A stretch of DNA of 5,013 nt from Chloroflexota bacterium (GTDB lineage Bacteria; Chloroflexota; Anaerolineae; Anaerolineales; DRMV01). Location: NCBI GenBank assembly GCA_013153375.1, contig JAADEN010000210.1, forward strand, positions 1 to 5,013. Reading direction: 5' to 3'. The notes below the pieces were generated by a model. That model was not told the DNA's origin. It ran no database searches and saw only the letters and a program-made list of their open reading frames with translations. Shown piece by piece: positions 4,839 through 5,013 of this stretch; the stretch's first letter is position 1; each line of letters opens with the position of its first letter. Position numbers and translations under genes: made by a program.

Positions 4839-5013
4839 ATGCGCCGGGTGCGGTGGCTGGCCCTGGGCCTGTTCCTGCTGTTGCTGATGGGGTGTGGGGG
4901 AAAGGGCTCCGCGAACGGCCAGGCGCCGCCGCGTGGCCGCGCGCCTTCTCCGACCCCGGCCCGGATGCGCGTGCCCAACCCCACCGCGACGGCCACGCCC
5001 TGGGCCGCGCTGC
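4839..5013 (+). CDS. Putative lipoprotein, N-terminal part (3' end outside window)
   Basis: The first 58 codons of a gene that runs off the window. Residues 1-19 form a lipoprotein signal peptide: the basic start MRRVRW, a Leu-rich core and the lipobox LMGC with C19 as the lipid-attachment cysteine. After GGKGS comes a Pro/Thr/Ala-rich, probably unstructured tether (APSPTPARMRVPNPTATATP, 36-55), common in surface lipoproteins. The functional domain is not in the window, so substrate or role cannot be stated; a solute-binding, peptidase or other surface domain are all open. The ATG follows the dihydroorotase stop by one base, and GGGAGG at 4827-4832 lies 6 nt upstream inside the dihydroorotase coding end, so the two are very likely co-transcribed and translationally coupled. 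Confidence 0.8.
   Translation, partial: MRRVRWLALGLFLLLLMGCGGKGSANGQAPPRGRAPSPTPARMRVPNPTATATPWAAL

Noticed and set aside
3749..4996. A 415-codon minus-strand frame opposite dihydroorotase
   Set aside because: No motif; the plus strand encodes an intact metalloenzyme and the frame also crosses the lipoprotein gene.

Overview
The window is very GC-rich DNA (about 70% by eye) with tightly packed genes and strong G/C preference at third codon positions. It looks like a bacterial chromosome. The gene content, the Pro/Thr-rich linker after the lipoprotein signal and the TATAAT-only promoters suggest a Chloroflexota (Anaerolineae-like) bacterium. That assignment is inference; no rRNA or marker gene is present to prove it. 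I see no mobile element, tRNA, rRNA, CRISPR array or phage gene.

Layout from left to right. Positions 1-863 (+) are the 3' end of a pyruvate, phosphate dikinase gene. It converges on 988-2127 (-), a response regulator with a canonical receiver domain and a Roadblock-like module but no DNA-binding output domain; a hairpin just past its stop lies between the two genes. Upstream of the regulator, in about 125 bp, sit its own -10 promoter element and a textbook intrinsic terminator. That terminator ends the next gene, 2254-3585 (-), a class III PLP-dependent aminotransferase of the GABA/ornithine aminotransferase group. A 190 bp divergent promoter region (3586-3775) separates it from 3776-4837 (+), a compact dihydroorotase that closely resembles the dihydroorotase domain of animal CAD. 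One base after its stop begins a lipoprotein gene (4839 to the window end), probably translationally coupled.

How the genes relate: dikinase (pyruvate/PEP interconversion), aminotransferase (amino-group transfer between amino acids and 2-oxo acids) and dihydroorotase (third step of de novo pyrimidine synthesis) are central metabolism genes. They appear to be separate transcription units rather than one dedicated system. All three internal genes have a perfect TATAAT 47-54 bp upstream of the start codon and no recognisable -35 box.

The items most worth a second look are the stand-alone CAD-type dihydroorotase, a 13-bp direct repeat (12 of 13 identical) placed between the divergent promoters, and a short peptide repeated on both sides of the regulator's second domain with different codons. 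I found no convincing new multi-gene system.
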